Shown one piece after another: positions 25,427 to 33,857 of a stretch of DNA of 64,000 nucleotides. The stretch is taken from contig NZ_VMBP01000001.1 of NCBI RefSeq assembly GCF_007559435.1, forward strand, positions 807,406 to 871,405, written 5' to 3'. The first letter of the stretch is position 1. Every line of letters begins with the position of its first letter. A program made the position numbers and the translations under genes. The notes under the pieces are model-generated. The model did no database searches and was not told the origin of the DNA. It saw nothing but the letters and a program-made list of their open reading frames with translations. This stretch comes from Ancylobacter moscoviensis (GTDB lineage: Bacteria; Pseudomonadota; Alphaproteobacteria; Rhizobiales; Xanthobacteraceae).

Positions 25427-27148
25427 TCAGCGGATCAGCGGTTGGTAGTGATGCGGCAGGCGCATCGTCACCAGATCCTTGCGCCGCACCACGTTGGTCG
25501 GGTAGCGGCTGTCGAGGTTCGAGGTGTCGATGTCGCAGGCGATGACGCCTTCGCCCTCGCCGAGAATGGCCTCGCGGCGGGGGAACTCGAAGGTGTCCGG
25601 CCCGAAGACACCGCTCTTGCCGCTATAGCCGGCTGCCGGATCGAGCACGTTGGCGAAGGCGAGGTGCACGTTGTTCTCGCCGGCACGGGCGCGCATCAGA
25701 TGCCAGTGATGCGGATCGGCGCCGGTCGGAATCGGGTAGTTCTGCGCCACCGCGCTGCCCGCATGCGAATTTATTAGCCGGCTGCGCAGCGCGGCGGGGG
25801 CGAGGATCAGGTCGCAGCCGCGCAGCGCGAGCACGCGGCCAGATTCGGGAAAAGCGGCGTCATGGCCGATCAGCAGGCCGATCCGGCCGAATTTGGTGTC
25901 GAAAACACCCCATTCGTCGCCCGGTTGCGCCCAGTTGTGATCGGTCGCGTCGAGGTGGGTCTTGCGGTAGCGGCCGATGACGCCCTGCGGGCCGACCAGC
26001 ACCGCGCTGTTGTAGAGCGTGCCTGCGTCATCCTCGGCGAGGCCGGCGGCGATGTGGAGGTCGTGCCGGGCGGCGATGGCGACGAGCTTCGCCACGGCGG
26101 CGCCGTCGGGCGGCACCGCGCCCGGCGCGTCGAGGCCGGTGACGGCGCGCTCGGGGAATACGACGAGCTCCGCGCCCTCCTCGCGCGCGGCCTTCACCGC
26201 GAGCTCCTCGATGCGGGCGAGGTTCGCCTCCACGTCGCCGCCCGGCGCGAACTGCGCGACGGCGATGCGCGAACGGCGGCCCGGCGGCAGCGGGCGGTGG
26301 CCGTAGAGGGTGAAGAAGTCGAGCGGGTTCCACAGATAGGTGTTGGTCGGCAGCTCCATGTAGAGCTCCGGCCGGCGCTGCTCGAACACCTTCTCGCCGA
26401 GCACGCGGCGGGCGCGGGCGCGTTCGAGGTCGAGCTCGGCATAGGCGACGCCGTCGCCCGCGTCGATCACCGCCTCGATGGCGCCGTCCGGCCCGATGAC
26501 GCAGCTGCCGCCGGAGAACTGCACGGTGCGCTCCAGCCCCCAGCGGTTGGCCTCGATGAGGTAGCAGCTGTTCTCGACGGCACGGGTGATCCAGTAGGGG
26601 GCCGGGGTGCGCTCGGCCAGCCAGTTGGAGATGTGGCAGATGATGTCGGCGCCGGCCAGCCCGACAAGGCGGGCGGTCTCGACGAAGTGGATGTCCATGC
26701 ACACCAGCATGGCGATGCGGCCGATGGGCGTCTCGAACACCTGATGGCCGAGATCGCCCGGCGCCGACCATTTCGGCTCGGCGATGTAGGGGTGCGTCTT
26801 GCGGTGAGTGCCGACGACGCCCTCGGGGCCGACCAGCACGCCGACATTGTAATAGAGGTTGGTCGTGGGATCGACCTCGGGCATGCCGACGACGATGTAG
26901 CAATCATGCGCGCGCGCCACGTCGGCGAAGCGGTCGGTGGTGGGGCCGGGGATCGGCTCGACGAAGGGCGCGACCTCGGCGCGGTCGACCCAGCAATAGC
27001 CGGTGGTGCCCATTTCCGGCGTCACGATGAGCTTCGCGCCGGCCTCCGCGGCCTCGGTGACCATCTCGATCAGGCGCGTGATGTTGCGCTCCTTCTCGAA
27101 CATGGTGGGCTCGAACTGGACGGTGGCGACCTTGAGCGGCTTCGTCAT
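25427..27148 (-). CDS. Fused double nitrilase: active N-terminal and degenerate C-terminal domain
   Basis: 573-residue fusion of two carbon-nitrogen hydrolase domains. Domain 1 (about 1-285) has the full triad: E45 (VTPEMGTTG), K117 (HRKTHPY), C150 (MLVCMDIHF). Domain 2 (about 293-573) keeps E333 (VFPERAVTG) and K396 (RKTHLDATDH), but the cysteine position reads LLIGHDAAFPE with glycine G428, so it should be inactive as a hydrolase. It is the last enzyme gene of the amide operon and would hydrolyse an amide or nitrile to acid plus ammonia. The dead domain may scaffold oligomers or sense ligand. Confidence 0.85.
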   Translation of the reverse strand: MTKPLKVATVQFEPTMFEKERNITRLIEMVTEAAEAGAKLIVTPEMGTTGYCWVDRAEVAPFVEPIPGPTTDRFADVARAHDCYIVVGMPEVDPTTNLYYNVGVLVGPEGVVGTHRKTHPYIAEPKWSAPGDLGHQVFETPIGRIAMLVCMDIHFVETARLVGLAGADIICHISNWLAERTPAPYWITRAVENSCYLIEANRWGLERTVQFSGGSCVIGPDGAIEAVIDAGDGVAYAELDLERARARRVLGEKVFEQRRPELYMELPTNTYLWNPLDFFTLYGHRPLPPGRRSRIAVAQFAPGGDVEANLARIEELAVKAAREEGAELVVFPERAVTGLDAPGAVPPDGAAVAKLVAIAARHDLHIAAGLAEDDAGTLYNSAVLVGPQGVIGRYRKTHLDATDHNWAQPGDEWGVFDTKFGRIGLLIGHDAAFPESGRVLALRGCDLILAPAALRSRLINSHAGSAVAQNYPIPTGADPHHWHLMRARAGENNVHLAFANVLDPAAGYSGKSGVFGPDTFEFPRREAILGEGEGVIACDIDTSNLDSRYPTNVVRRKDLVTMRLPHHYQPLIR

Positions 27149-27254
27149 CGGCTCTCTCCGGACGGAAGGGGGCGTTCGGCGCCCGCACGGTCAGGCGGTC
27201 GCGCCGGGAATGGGTGTCGGGCGGTCTTCGGGGCGAGGCCCGCCGGGCGTCCCC

Positions 27255-27269
27255 CTCCCCGGCGGGGAG
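27255..27269. other. GC hairpin between fmdA and the nitrilase gene
   Basis: CTCCCC-GGC-GGGGAG forms a short perfect hairpin in the 142-bp gap between the formamidase stop and the nitrilase start. It looks like the small dispersed GC palindromes common in such genomes. It could modulate the nitrilase level. No T-run is present. Confidence 0.35.
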
Positions 27270-27290
27270 AGGGAGCTGGGGCCCCGGAGG

Positions 27291-28280
27291 TCAGCCCAGA
27301 TAGGACTTCAGGATCGAGGCGCCCATCGTGTATTTGGGATCCACCATGTTGCCGAGGCGCACGCGCCCGCACTGGGTCAGCAGCATGTAGGCCTCCACCT
27401 CGTCGAAGCCGTAATCGGCCGCCATCCAGCGGATGAGGTCGCGATAGGCCATGCGGGTGGCGTCCTCCATCGGGCGGGTCGAGCCGATGGACATGATGAA
27501 GTCCTTGGTCTCGAGGCGGGGCGTGTGGACGCTCCAGCCCTTGATGAGGTCGATCTGGATCGTCGTGACGGTGGGATGCTCCAGCGCCACGCCGCACAGC
27601 TCGCCATCGCCCTGGGTGGCGTGGCAGTCGCCGAGATAGAGCAGGCCGCCCTTGGTGTTCACCGGCAGGTAGATGACGGCGCCGACGCCGACGTCCGGCA
27701 GGTCCATGTTGCCGCCGTAATAGTCGGGCTGCAGCGAGGTGATCGCCTCGATCTCCGGCGAGGTGCCGATGGTGCCGATGAACGGCACATAGGGAAGGGT
27801 CAGCTTGTCGCTCCACTTCGTGCCGGTCTCGGCGTCGACGTGCAGCTTCTTCACCTTGATCGGCAGCGGCGCGTTGAGCATCGCCGTGTCCTTGGTCGGC
27901 ACGAGACCGCCGAACTCCGGCATGATCAGCGTGGTGCCGCGCGGCTGCGGGCCGCGGGGGACGATGGACTTGATGTAGACGGCGAGCGTGTCGCCCTTCT
28001 CGGCGCCGTTGACGAAGATCGGGCCGTTCTGCGGGTTGAGATAGGGGAAGTTCAGGATCTCGAGCGGGTTGTCCGTCTCGTGCTTGATCTTGCCCTCGAA
28101 GGCGTCGTGCGTCTCGGCGGCCACCACCGCGCCGGGATCCACCTTCAGCACGGGATCGACATAGGGGCCGTAGACGTAGTGGTACGTGCCCTGCTCCGCC
28201 TCGGTGATGGTGTGGGAGGCGCCCGCCTGGCCCTTGGCGAGGCCTTTGCGAGCCATGATGGAGTTCTCGAGCCAGGACAT
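27291..28280 (-). CDS. fmdA: Formamidase/acetamidase (FmdA/AmdA family)
   Basis: 329-residue cytoplasmic amidase of the FmdA/AmdA family, which releases ammonia from formamide and other short amides. Recognisable blocks are VDPGAVVAAETHDAFEG, NPQNGPIFVNGAEKGDTLAV, PRGTTLIMPEFGG, LYLGDCHATQGDGELCGVALE and MSIGSTRPMEDATRMAY. The length is somewhat short of the roughly 400-residue Methylophilus enzyme but all core blocks are present. It follows the five-gene importer of the same operon. Together they predict uptake and hydrolysis of formamide, acetamide or similar compounds. Confidence 0.88.
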   Translation of the reverse strand: MSWLENSIMARKGLAKGQAGASHTITEAEQGTYHYVYGPYVDPVLKVDPGAVVAAETHDAFEGKIKHETDNPLEILNFPYLNPQNGPIFVNGAEKGDTLAVYIKSIVPRGPQPRGTTLIMPEFGGLVPTKDTAMLNAPLPIKVKKLHVDAETGTKWSDKLTLPYVPFIGTIGTSPEIEAITSLQPDYYGGNMDLPDVGVGAVIYLPVNTKGGLLYLGDCHATQGDGELCGVALEHPTVTTIQIDLIKGWSVHTPRLETKDFIMSIGSTRPMEDATRMAYRDLIRWMAADYGFDEVEAYMLLTQCGRVRLGNMVDPKYTMGASILKSYLG

Positions 28281-28324
28281 GATGTTCTCCTTGAAGCTGG
28301 CTATCCCGAAACAGGCTGTCTCGA

Positions 28325-29038
28325 TCAGACGGCGAGGTGGCGCCGCATCGCTTCGCCGTCGGCGAGCTGTTCGCGTTCGAGCTCGGCGACGATGCGGCCC
28401 TTGTCCATGACGTAGCAGCGCTGGGCCATCGCCCGGATCATGTCGATGTTCTGCTCGACGAGGACGATGGTGACGCCGGTGTCCTTGTTGAGCTGCACCA
28501 TGATGCGGGCGATGTCCTGCACGATGTTGGGCTGGATGCCCTCGGAGGGTTCGTCGAGCAGGATCAGCGACGGATTGGCGACCAGTACGCGGCCGATGGC
28601 GAGCTGCTGCTGCTGGCCGCCCGACATGGTGCCGGCGCGCTGCGACCAGCGTTCCTCCAGAATCGGGAAATAGCCCAGTACCCGCCGGCGGTCCGCCTCG
28701 GTGACGCCGCCCGCCCGCATGCCGCCGACGGCGATGTTCTCGCCGACGGTGAGGCGCGGGAAGACGTCGCGGCCCTGCGGCACGTAACCGATGCCGAGCC
28801 GGGCCCGGCGATGGGGGGAGATGTGCTCGACCGGCTTGTCGCGGTAGACGATGGAGCCGTCCATGGCCGGGACGAGGCCGATGAGGCTTTTCATCAACGT
28901 GGACTTGCCGACACCGTTGCGCCCGATCACCGCGACGATCTCGCCCTCGCGGACCTCGAGGTCGAGGCCCTGCAGGACAGGCTTGCCGCCGTAGCCGGCC
29001 CGCAGGCCGAGGGTGGAGAGCATGATTTCCTTACGCAT
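28325..29038 (-). CDS. Branched-chain/urea-type ABC ATP-binding protein (UrtE/LivF-like)
   Basis: 237-residue ATPase. Walker A GRNGVGKST, Q-loop YVPQGRDVFPRLTV, signature MSGGQQQQLAIGR, Walker B LILLDEPSEGIQPNI and switch VLVEQNIDM are all present. The GIQPNIV segment is the UrtE/LivF hallmark. The start at 29038 overlaps the urtD-like stop by 8 bases; an earlier start would add 11 residues. It is the last transporter gene, followed by formamidase, as in fmd operons. Confidence 0.9.
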   Translation of the reverse strand: MRKEIMLSTLGLRAGYGGKPVLQGLDLEVREGEIVAVIGRNGVGKSTLMKSLIGLVPAMDGSIVYRDKPVEHISPHRRARLGIGYVPQGRDVFPRLTVGENIAVGGMRAGGVTEADRRRVLGYFPILEERWSQRAGTMSGGQQQQLAIGRVLVANPSLILLDEPSEGIQPNIVQDIARIMVQLNKDTGVTIVLVEQNIDMIRAMAQRCYVMDKGRIVAELEREQLADGEAMRRHLAV

Positions 29039-29786
29039 GGAGGCCCCCCGGCTGCTGATGGGCGGTGGCATGGGCCGTCGTCTGCCCGAGATAGATCGCG
29101 GCGACTTCCTCGTCGGCGACGATGTCGTCGATCGAGCCCTGGGCGAACACCTTGCCCAGATGCAGCACCGTCACCTTGTCGGCGACCTGCCGCACGAAGG
29201 CCATGTCGTGCTCGACGGCGAGCACCGTCATGCCGTCGGCGTTCAGGCGCTTGATCATCTCGCCGGTGGCATGGGTCTCTTCCGGCGACATGCCGGCGGT
29301 CGGCTCGTCGAGCAGCAGGAGGCGCGGCTTGAGGCTGATCGCCATGCCGATCTCCAGCCACTGCTTCTGGCCGTGGCTGAGATTGCCGGCGAGGCGCCGC
29401 GCATCGCCGGAGAGGTTCAGGAAGGCGAGCAGCCGGTCGATCTCCTCCGCCAGCGTGGCCGGCTCGTAATGGTGCTGCATCGCGATTTCGAGGTTCTGCC
29501 GCACGCTCAGCGCCTTGAAGATGCCCGGCACCTGGAACTTCACGCTCATGCCCCGGCGGATGCGCTGGAAGGACTTGAACGCGGTGATGTCCTCGCCGCC
29601 GAACAGGATCGAGCCGCTGCTCGGCAGGTGCTCGCCGAGGATCAGGCGGAACAGGGTCGACTTGCCGGCGCCGTTCGGGCCGATGAGGCAGTGCACCTCG
29701 CCGGTTTCCAGCACCAGATCGACATTGTTGGTGACGTGCAGGCCGCCGAAGCGCTTGTTGAGGGCACGGGTTTCGAGGAGCGGCAT
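29031..29786 (-). CDS. Branched-chain/urea-type ABC ATP-binding protein (UrtD/LivG-like)
   Basis: 251-residue ATPase. Walker A is GPNGAGKST; the UrtD/LivG-type signature LSHGQKQWLEIGMAI and Walker B LLLLDEPTAGMSPEET follow, with EHDMAFVRQVAD. The LSHGQKQWLEIGMA signature is characteristic of UrtD and FmdF-like proteins rather than amino-acid LivG. The ATG overlaps the permease stop (ATGA), showing tight translational coupling through the transporter genes. Confidence 0.9.
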   Translation of the reverse strand: MPLLETRALNKRFGGLHVTNNVDLVLETGEVHCLIGPNGAGKSTLFRLILGEHLPSSGSILFGGEDITAFKSFQRIRRGMSVKFQVPGIFKALSVRQNLEIAMQHHYEPATLAEEIDRLLAFLNLSGDARRLAGNLSHGQKQWLEIGMAISLKPRLLLLDEPTAGMSPEETHATGEMIKRLNADGMTVLAVEHDMAFVRQVADKVTVLHLGKVFAQGSIDDIVADEEVAAIYLGQTTAHATAHQQPGGLHA

Positions 29787-30850
29787 CAGGCGTCTCCCGG
29801 CTGGCGCTTGGCGAAGGGGCGGGCGACGAGCCTGGCGAGCGCGAAGATCAGGCCGCTCGGCGCGAGCAGCACGGTGACCACCAGCATGGCGCCCATCACC
29901 ACCAGCGCGTACTGGCTGCCGTGGATGGTCAGTGCCTGGAACACGGCGAGCACGGTGACGGTGCCGATCAGCGTCGTCGTGAGGTCCGAGCGGCCGCCGA
30001 CCGCCACCCACACGATGGGCAGCGCCGCGGCGGTCATGCCCATGCTGGAGGGCGTGATGTACTGGCCCCAGCTCGTGTAGAGCACGCCCGACAGGCCGGC
30101 CAGCGCCGCGCCGATGACGAAGGTGCCGAGCTGGTACTTGCGGATGTCGTAGCCGAGCATCTCGGCACGCTCGGGATTCTCGCGGATGGCGACGAGAATG
30201 TTGCCGAAGGACGAGTTCACCAGGATGCGCAGGCCGAGATAGACTACGACCAGCAGCCCGAGCACGACATAGTAGAGCTGGACGTCCGGGAACAGCACGA
30301 TGTCGCCGCCGGGCCAGGGAAGGGTGAGCGGCGGCATGTTGCTCATGCCGTTGAAGCCGTTGAGGCGGGCGGCGCCGATGCGCCATTCCGGGCCGGCGGT
30401 CTGGGCCATGAAGCGCTCCAGCACCAGCGTCACCGACAGGGTGACGATGCCGAGGAACACGCCGGAGATGCGGCCGAAGAACAGGAAGTAGCCGAGCAGC
30501 GCCGCGAACAGCGCCGCGATCGCCACCGCGAAGACCAGCGCCACCAGGGTGAAGCCGTAAGCGGCGCCGAAATTGATGGTGAGGATGCCGTAGCTGTAGC
30601 CGGCGATGCCGAAGAAGGCCGTCTGCCCGAAGCTGAGCGAGCCGCCATAGCCCCAGATGAGGCACAGGCCGAGCGCCATGAAGATCCAGGTGAAGAAGTA
30701 GACGGTGTTGCCGACCGTGTAGCCGTCCGAGAACAGCGGATAGGCGCAGGCGCCGGCCAGCACGACGAGGAAGCCGACCCAGAAGGCCGGGCCTCGGCCC
30801 AGCGTCTGCGGGCCTTCCAGGCGGCGGAAGAAGCGGGAGAGCGCGTTCAT
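29786..30850 (-). CDS. Branched-chain/urea-type ABC permease (UrtC/LivM-like)
   Basis: 354-residue inner-membrane permease with about ten hydrophobic helices. SYGGSLSFGQTAFFGIAGYSYG and the cytoplasmic loop IRENPERAEMLGYDIRKYQL are the LivM/UrtC family blocks. It is second permease of the importer and 21 bp downstream of the UrtB-like gene. Confidence 0.9.
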   Translation of the reverse strand: MNALSRFFRRLEGPQTLGRGPAFWVGFLVVLAGACAYPLFSDGYTVGNTVYFFTWIFMALGLCLIWGYGGSLSFGQTAFFGIAGYSYGILTINFGAAYGFTLVALVFAVAIAALFAALLGYFLFFGRISGVFLGIVTLSVTLVLERFMAQTAGPEWRIGAARLNGFNGMSNMPPLTLPWPGGDIVLFPDVQLYYVVLGLLVVVYLGLRILVNSSFGNILVAIRENPERAEMLGYDIRKYQLGTFVIGAALAGLSGVLYTSWGQYITPSSMGMTAAALPIVWVAVGGRSDLTTTLIGTVTVLAVFQALTIHGSQYALVVMGAMLVVTVLLAPSGLIFALARLVARPFAKRQPGDA

Positions 30851-30871
30851 TGGTGTCCTTCTCGTGTCCTG

Positions 30872-31744
30872 TCAGGCGCGCTCGCGCAGGAGGAAGCCGG
30901 AGATGCCGCGCGGCAGGACGCGGATGACGATGATGACGGCGATGAGCAGGCCGATCTGTCCGGCGAGCTGGCCGTACCAGGAGGTCATGGTCGCCTTGAC
31001 CACGGCGAGCAACGCCGCCGCCGGGGCGGTTCCCAGGAACACGTCGGCGCCGCCGACGACCACCGTCACGAAGGCTTCCATGATGAAGGTGGTACCCATG
31101 GTCGGCACCAGCGTCATGGTCGGGGCGTAGAGGCCGCCGGCGAGGCCCGCCAGACCCGCGCCGAGGGCGAAGGTCAGGCTGTAGACAAGGCGGGTGTCGA
31201 CGCCGAGCGCGGCCGCCATGTGCGGCACCTGGATGGTGGCGCGGGCCATGACGCCGAAGCGTGTCCAGTTGAACAGGGCGTAGAGCGCCGCCAGCACGAG
31301 CACGGCCATGCCAAACAGGACGAGGCGGTAGACGGAATAGGAATAGTCGCCGACCTGGAAGCTGCCGAAGGGCGTGCCGACGCCCGCCATGGTCGAGCCG
31401 AGCAGGATCAGCGTGCCCTGCGTGCCGATGAGGCTGAGGCCCCAGGTGGCGACGATGGTGTCGAGGGGCCGGTCGTACAGATGCCGGATGACGAGGATCT
31501 CCACCAGCGCGCCCACCGCCGCCGAGACCAGCGCGCCGATGACGACGGCGACCGGCAGCGGAATGCCGGCATGGACGGCGGAGACGGTGACATAGGCACC
31601 GCACATGATGAATTCGCCGTGGGCGAGGTTGATCACGCCCATCATCCCGAAGATGACGGCGAGCCCGCAGGCGGACAGCACCAGGAAGGCGAAGGCGTCG
31701 CCGAACTGGTAGAGGGCGGAGAAGGCGAGAGTTCCGACATCCAT
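30872..31744 (-). CDS. Branched-chain/urea-type ABC permease (UrtB/LivH-like)
   Basis: 290-residue permease with about eight membrane helices. GLAVIFGMMGVINLAHGEFIMCGAY is the LivH/UrtB block, and ATIQVPHMAAALGVDTRLVYSLTF the cytoplasmic coupling loop. It follows the binding-protein gene after a 186-bp gap that carries three perfect hairpins. The UrtB reading is supported by its ATPase partners. Confidence 0.9.
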   Translation of the reverse strand: MDVGTLAFSALYQFGDAFAFLVLSACGLAVIFGMMGVINLAHGEFIMCGAYVTVSAVHAGIPLPVAVVIGALVSAAVGALVEILVIRHLYDRPLDTIVATWGLSLIGTQGTLILLGSTMAGVGTPFGSFQVGDYSYSVYRLVLFGMAVLVLAALYALFNWTRFGVMARATIQVPHMAAALGVDTRLVYSLTFALGAGLAGLAGGLYAPTMTLVPTMGTTFIMEAFVTVVVGGADVFLGTAPAAALLAVVKATMTSWYGQLAGQIGLLIAVIIVIRVLPRGISGFLLRERA

Positions 31745-31774
31745 CGGCGAGCGGCCCTATGCTAGAAGGAAAAG

Positions 31775-31809
31775 GTTGCCCCGGCACTGAGGGGGTCGGC
31801 CGGGGCAAC
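31775..31809 (-). terminator. Third stacked hairpin, terminator-like, before the permease genes
   Basis: GTTGCCCCGGC and GCCGGGGCAAC form a perfect 11-bp stem with a 13-nt loop. On the minus strand it is followed by CTTTTCCTTC, so it resembles a leaky intrinsic terminator. It lies 30 bp before the UrtB-like start. It probably lowers permease expression relative to the binding protein. Confidence 0.6.
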
Positions 31810-31854
31810 GCACGGGACGGCCGCGTCGGCGGCAGCCCGTGAAGCGGTCGAAGC

Positions 31855-31874
31855 GCGATCGGCGGACCGATCGC
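31855..31874 (-). repeat. Second stacked hairpin in the binding-protein/permease gap
   Basis: GCGATCGG-CGGA-CCGATCGC is a perfect 8-bp inverted repeat with a 4-nt loop. It is the middle one of three consecutive hairpins between the binding-protein and permease genes. No T-run follows. Confidence 0.55.
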
Positions 31875-31885
31875 CGCGCCGGAGA

Positions 31886-31912
31886 CCGCCGGTCAGGCTT
31901 TCCGACCGGCGG
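31886..31912 (-). repeat. First stacked hairpin in the binding-protein/permease gap
   Basis: CCGCCGGTC and GACCGGCGG form a perfect 9-bp stem with a 9-nt loop, starting 18 bases after the binding-protein stop codon. It would protect the 3' end of the binding-protein message from exonucleases, as REP-type hairpins do in other operons. Confidence 0.55.
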
Positions 31913-31930
31913 GTTGTTCCGGCTGCCGGC

Positions 31931-33181
31931 TCAGGGCTTCGGCGGCGGGTTCGAGGGCGTGTACTGCGCGCTCGGGTCGCTCTTGGTCAGGTCGCAGCCG
32001 GCCTCGCCCAGCCAGTAGGGCTTGATGTCCTGCCACACCTTCGGGAAGGAGATGGAGTGATCCTCGCTCACCTTCGCGAGATAGATGGTGTGGGACATGT
32101 GCTGGCTCTTCGGGTCGATGCAGACCTTGCCCTCGGGGGCGTCCATGCACACGTCGCCCTTGGCGATCTCCTTGCGCAGCGCCTCGCGGTCGGTCGTCCC
32201 GGCCCGCTCCACCATCTGCTTGTAGAGGTAGACGGCGAGGTAGGAGTTCTCCATCTCCTGGTTGATATAGGGCTCGTTCGGGTACTTGGCCTTGAACTTG
32301 GCGACGAACGCCTTCGATTCCGGCGAGTCGATCTCTTCGATGTAGTTGGTGGTGACGTACATGTCCTTCAGGGATGGCGGCTTGAAGCGCTTGTGCTCGT
32401 AGCCCTGGCCGACATTCACCGAGGAGGCCATCGGCAGGCCGACATTGGCGGCGGCGGCCTGCTCGTAATAGGAGGCCTGCGCCGTGCCGACGAGCAGCGT
32501 CACCACGAAGTCGGGCTTGGCCTTCTGGATGTTCTGGATGTTCTGCGAGAACTGCGACACGCCGAGCGGGATGAAATCCTCGCCGACCATCTCGCCGCCG
32601 TTCTCCTTGACGATGTTGCGCACCCACTCGGCCGAGATCTGGCCGAAATTGTAGTCGGCGGCGAGCGTGTAGACCTTCTTGCCGTACTTCTCCATCATCC
32701 ACGGGATGAGGGTGGAGAACTGCTGCTCGGGCACCGCGCCGGTGACGATCATGTTGGCGTCGCAGACGCCGCCTTCATACTGGTTGTTGTAGAAGGCCAG
32801 GCCGTTGAACTGGTTCACGATCGGCCGGTAGGCCTCGCGCGAGGCCGAGGAGAAGCCCGCGAACACGGCGTCCACCTTGTCGCGCTGGAGCACGCGGCGC
32901 ATGAACTCCTGATAGCGCGTGTTGTCGGACTGGGTGTCGTAGATCACGAGTTCCAGCGGGCGGCCGGCGATGCCGCCGGCCTTGTTGATCTCGTCGGCGG
33001 CGAGCTGGATGGCGTTCACCTTGCCGTTGGTCACGGCGGCGAAGTCGCCGGACTGGTCTTCGAGCACGCCGAGCTTGATCGGGTCGGCGGCGAGAGCAGG
33101 GGTGAAGCTGTGGGCGGCGCCGAGCAAAAGCGTCCCCGTGAGGGCCGCGGCACGCAGCCCCCGCATGGTCTTCCCAGTCAT
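31931..33181 (-). CDS. Urea/short-chain amide ABC substrate-binding protein (UrtA/FmdD-like)
   Basis: 416-residue periplasmic binding protein. Signal peptide: positive start, hydrophobic core LRAAALTGTLLLGAA, cleavage near PALAADP. The mature part has IKLGVLEDQSGDFAAVTNGKV, AFYNNQYEGGVCDANMIVTGAVPEQQ and WMMEKYGKKVYTLAADYNFGQ, all typical of UrtA/FmdD rather than LivK amino-acid proteins. It starts 19 bp after the amiR-like stop with an AGGAGAA ribosome site. A urea, formamide or acetamide ligand is expected. Confidence 0.9.
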   Translation of the reverse strand: MTGKTMRGLRAAALTGTLLLGAAHSFTPALAADPIKLGVLEDQSGDFAAVTNGKVNAIQLAADEINKAGGIAGRPLELVIYDTQSDNTRYQEFMRRVLQRDKVDAVFAGFSSASREAYRPIVNQFNGLAFYNNQYEGGVCDANMIVTGAVPEQQFSTLIPWMMEKYGKKVYTLAADYNFGQISAEWVRNIVKENGGEMVGEDFIPLGVSQFSQNIQNIQKAKPDFVVTLLVGTAQASYYEQAAAANVGLPMASSVNVGQGYEHKRFKPPSLKDMYVTTNYIEEIDSPESKAFVAKFKAKYPNEPYINQEMENSYLAVYLYKQMVERAGTTDREALRKEIAKGDVCMDAPEGKVCIDPKSQHMSHTIYLAKVSEDHSISFPKVWQDIKPYWLGEAGCDLTKSDPSAQYTPSNPPPKP

Positions 33182-33200
33182 TTTCTTCTCCTGTGAAAGG

Positions 33201-33857
33201 TTATCGTCTTTCCGAGCTGCGCTCCGCGAGGAGCGGTCGCATCGGTGGGTCGAGGGCTTCCGCCCTCGTCTTCATGAAAGCCTCGCAGTAGTCTTCGAGA
33301 GTCAGCCGCGAGCGCATGCTTTCGCGACGGAGCCACTCATAGGCTTCGTCGTCATCGACGCCCGTGTCCTTCATGCGGGCGATGATGGCCTTCACCACCG
33401 CGCGGCGGCCACGCCGGCGGCGATCCATGTCGTCGAGCCGCGACCGGAGGTCGCCGCGCAACAGGAACTGGTTGATGCCGAGGAACAGCGCGGTGTAGAC
33501 GGCGGCACCCTGCACGGGCTTGCGCAGGAACGCCGTCGCGCCGAGGTTGACGAGGTGCTTGAGCCGGCTCGGCGCCTCGACGCCGACGAGGCCGATCACC
33601 GGCACCGGCGGCTGGCGGGAGCCGGCATCGATGTCGAGGGCGACGGGATTGTCGAGATCGCCGTCGACGAACAGGATGTCGCGCTCCGCCTGCAGGGCGC
33701 CGAGATCGATGTCGGCGCGCCCGTCGACGAGCGCGGGAAAGGTCGCGCTCACGCCCAGCTTGCCGAGGGTGGTGTGCAGCGCTTCGACGGCCGTGAGATT
33801 GGACGTGACGATATAGGCCCGGCCGCCGTTGAAGTTCTGGAGCAGTCGAGGAGCCAT
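33201..33857 (-). CDS. amiR: ANTAR-domain antiterminator (AmiR-like)
   Basis: 218-residue regulator. The N-terminal half is a pseudo-receiver (YIVTSNLTAVEALHTTLGKLGVSA, LFVDGD, KPVQGAA), then a coiled linker (LRSRLDDMDRRRRGRR) and an ANTAR domain (VVKAIIARMKDTGVDDDEAYEWLRRESM, then RLTLEDYCEAFM). ANTAR domains bind paired hexaloop hairpins in leader RNA and prevent termination. The ATG at 33857 overlaps the amiC stop (TGATG), so the two are made together and probably form the silencing complex known from Pseudomonas AmiC-AmiR. The likely RNA target lies in the operon leader (35030-35141). Confidence 0.9.
   Translation of the reverse strand: MAPRLLQNFNGGRAYIVTSNLTAVEALHTTLGKLGVSATFPALVDGRADIDLGALQAERDILFVDGDLDNPVALDIDAGSRQPPVPVIGLVGVEAPSRLKHLVNLGATAFLRKPVQGAAVYTALFLGINQFLLRGDLRSRLDDMDRRRRGRRAVVKAIIARMKDTGVDDDEAYEWLRRESMRSRLTLEDYCEAFMKTRAEALDPPMRPLLAERSSERR

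Noticed and set aside
29921-31765. Plus-strand open frame of about 610 codons opposite the ABC permeases
   Set aside because: Antisense shadow. It is rich in H, R, E and G, as expected when a GC-rich hydrophobic gene is read backwards.
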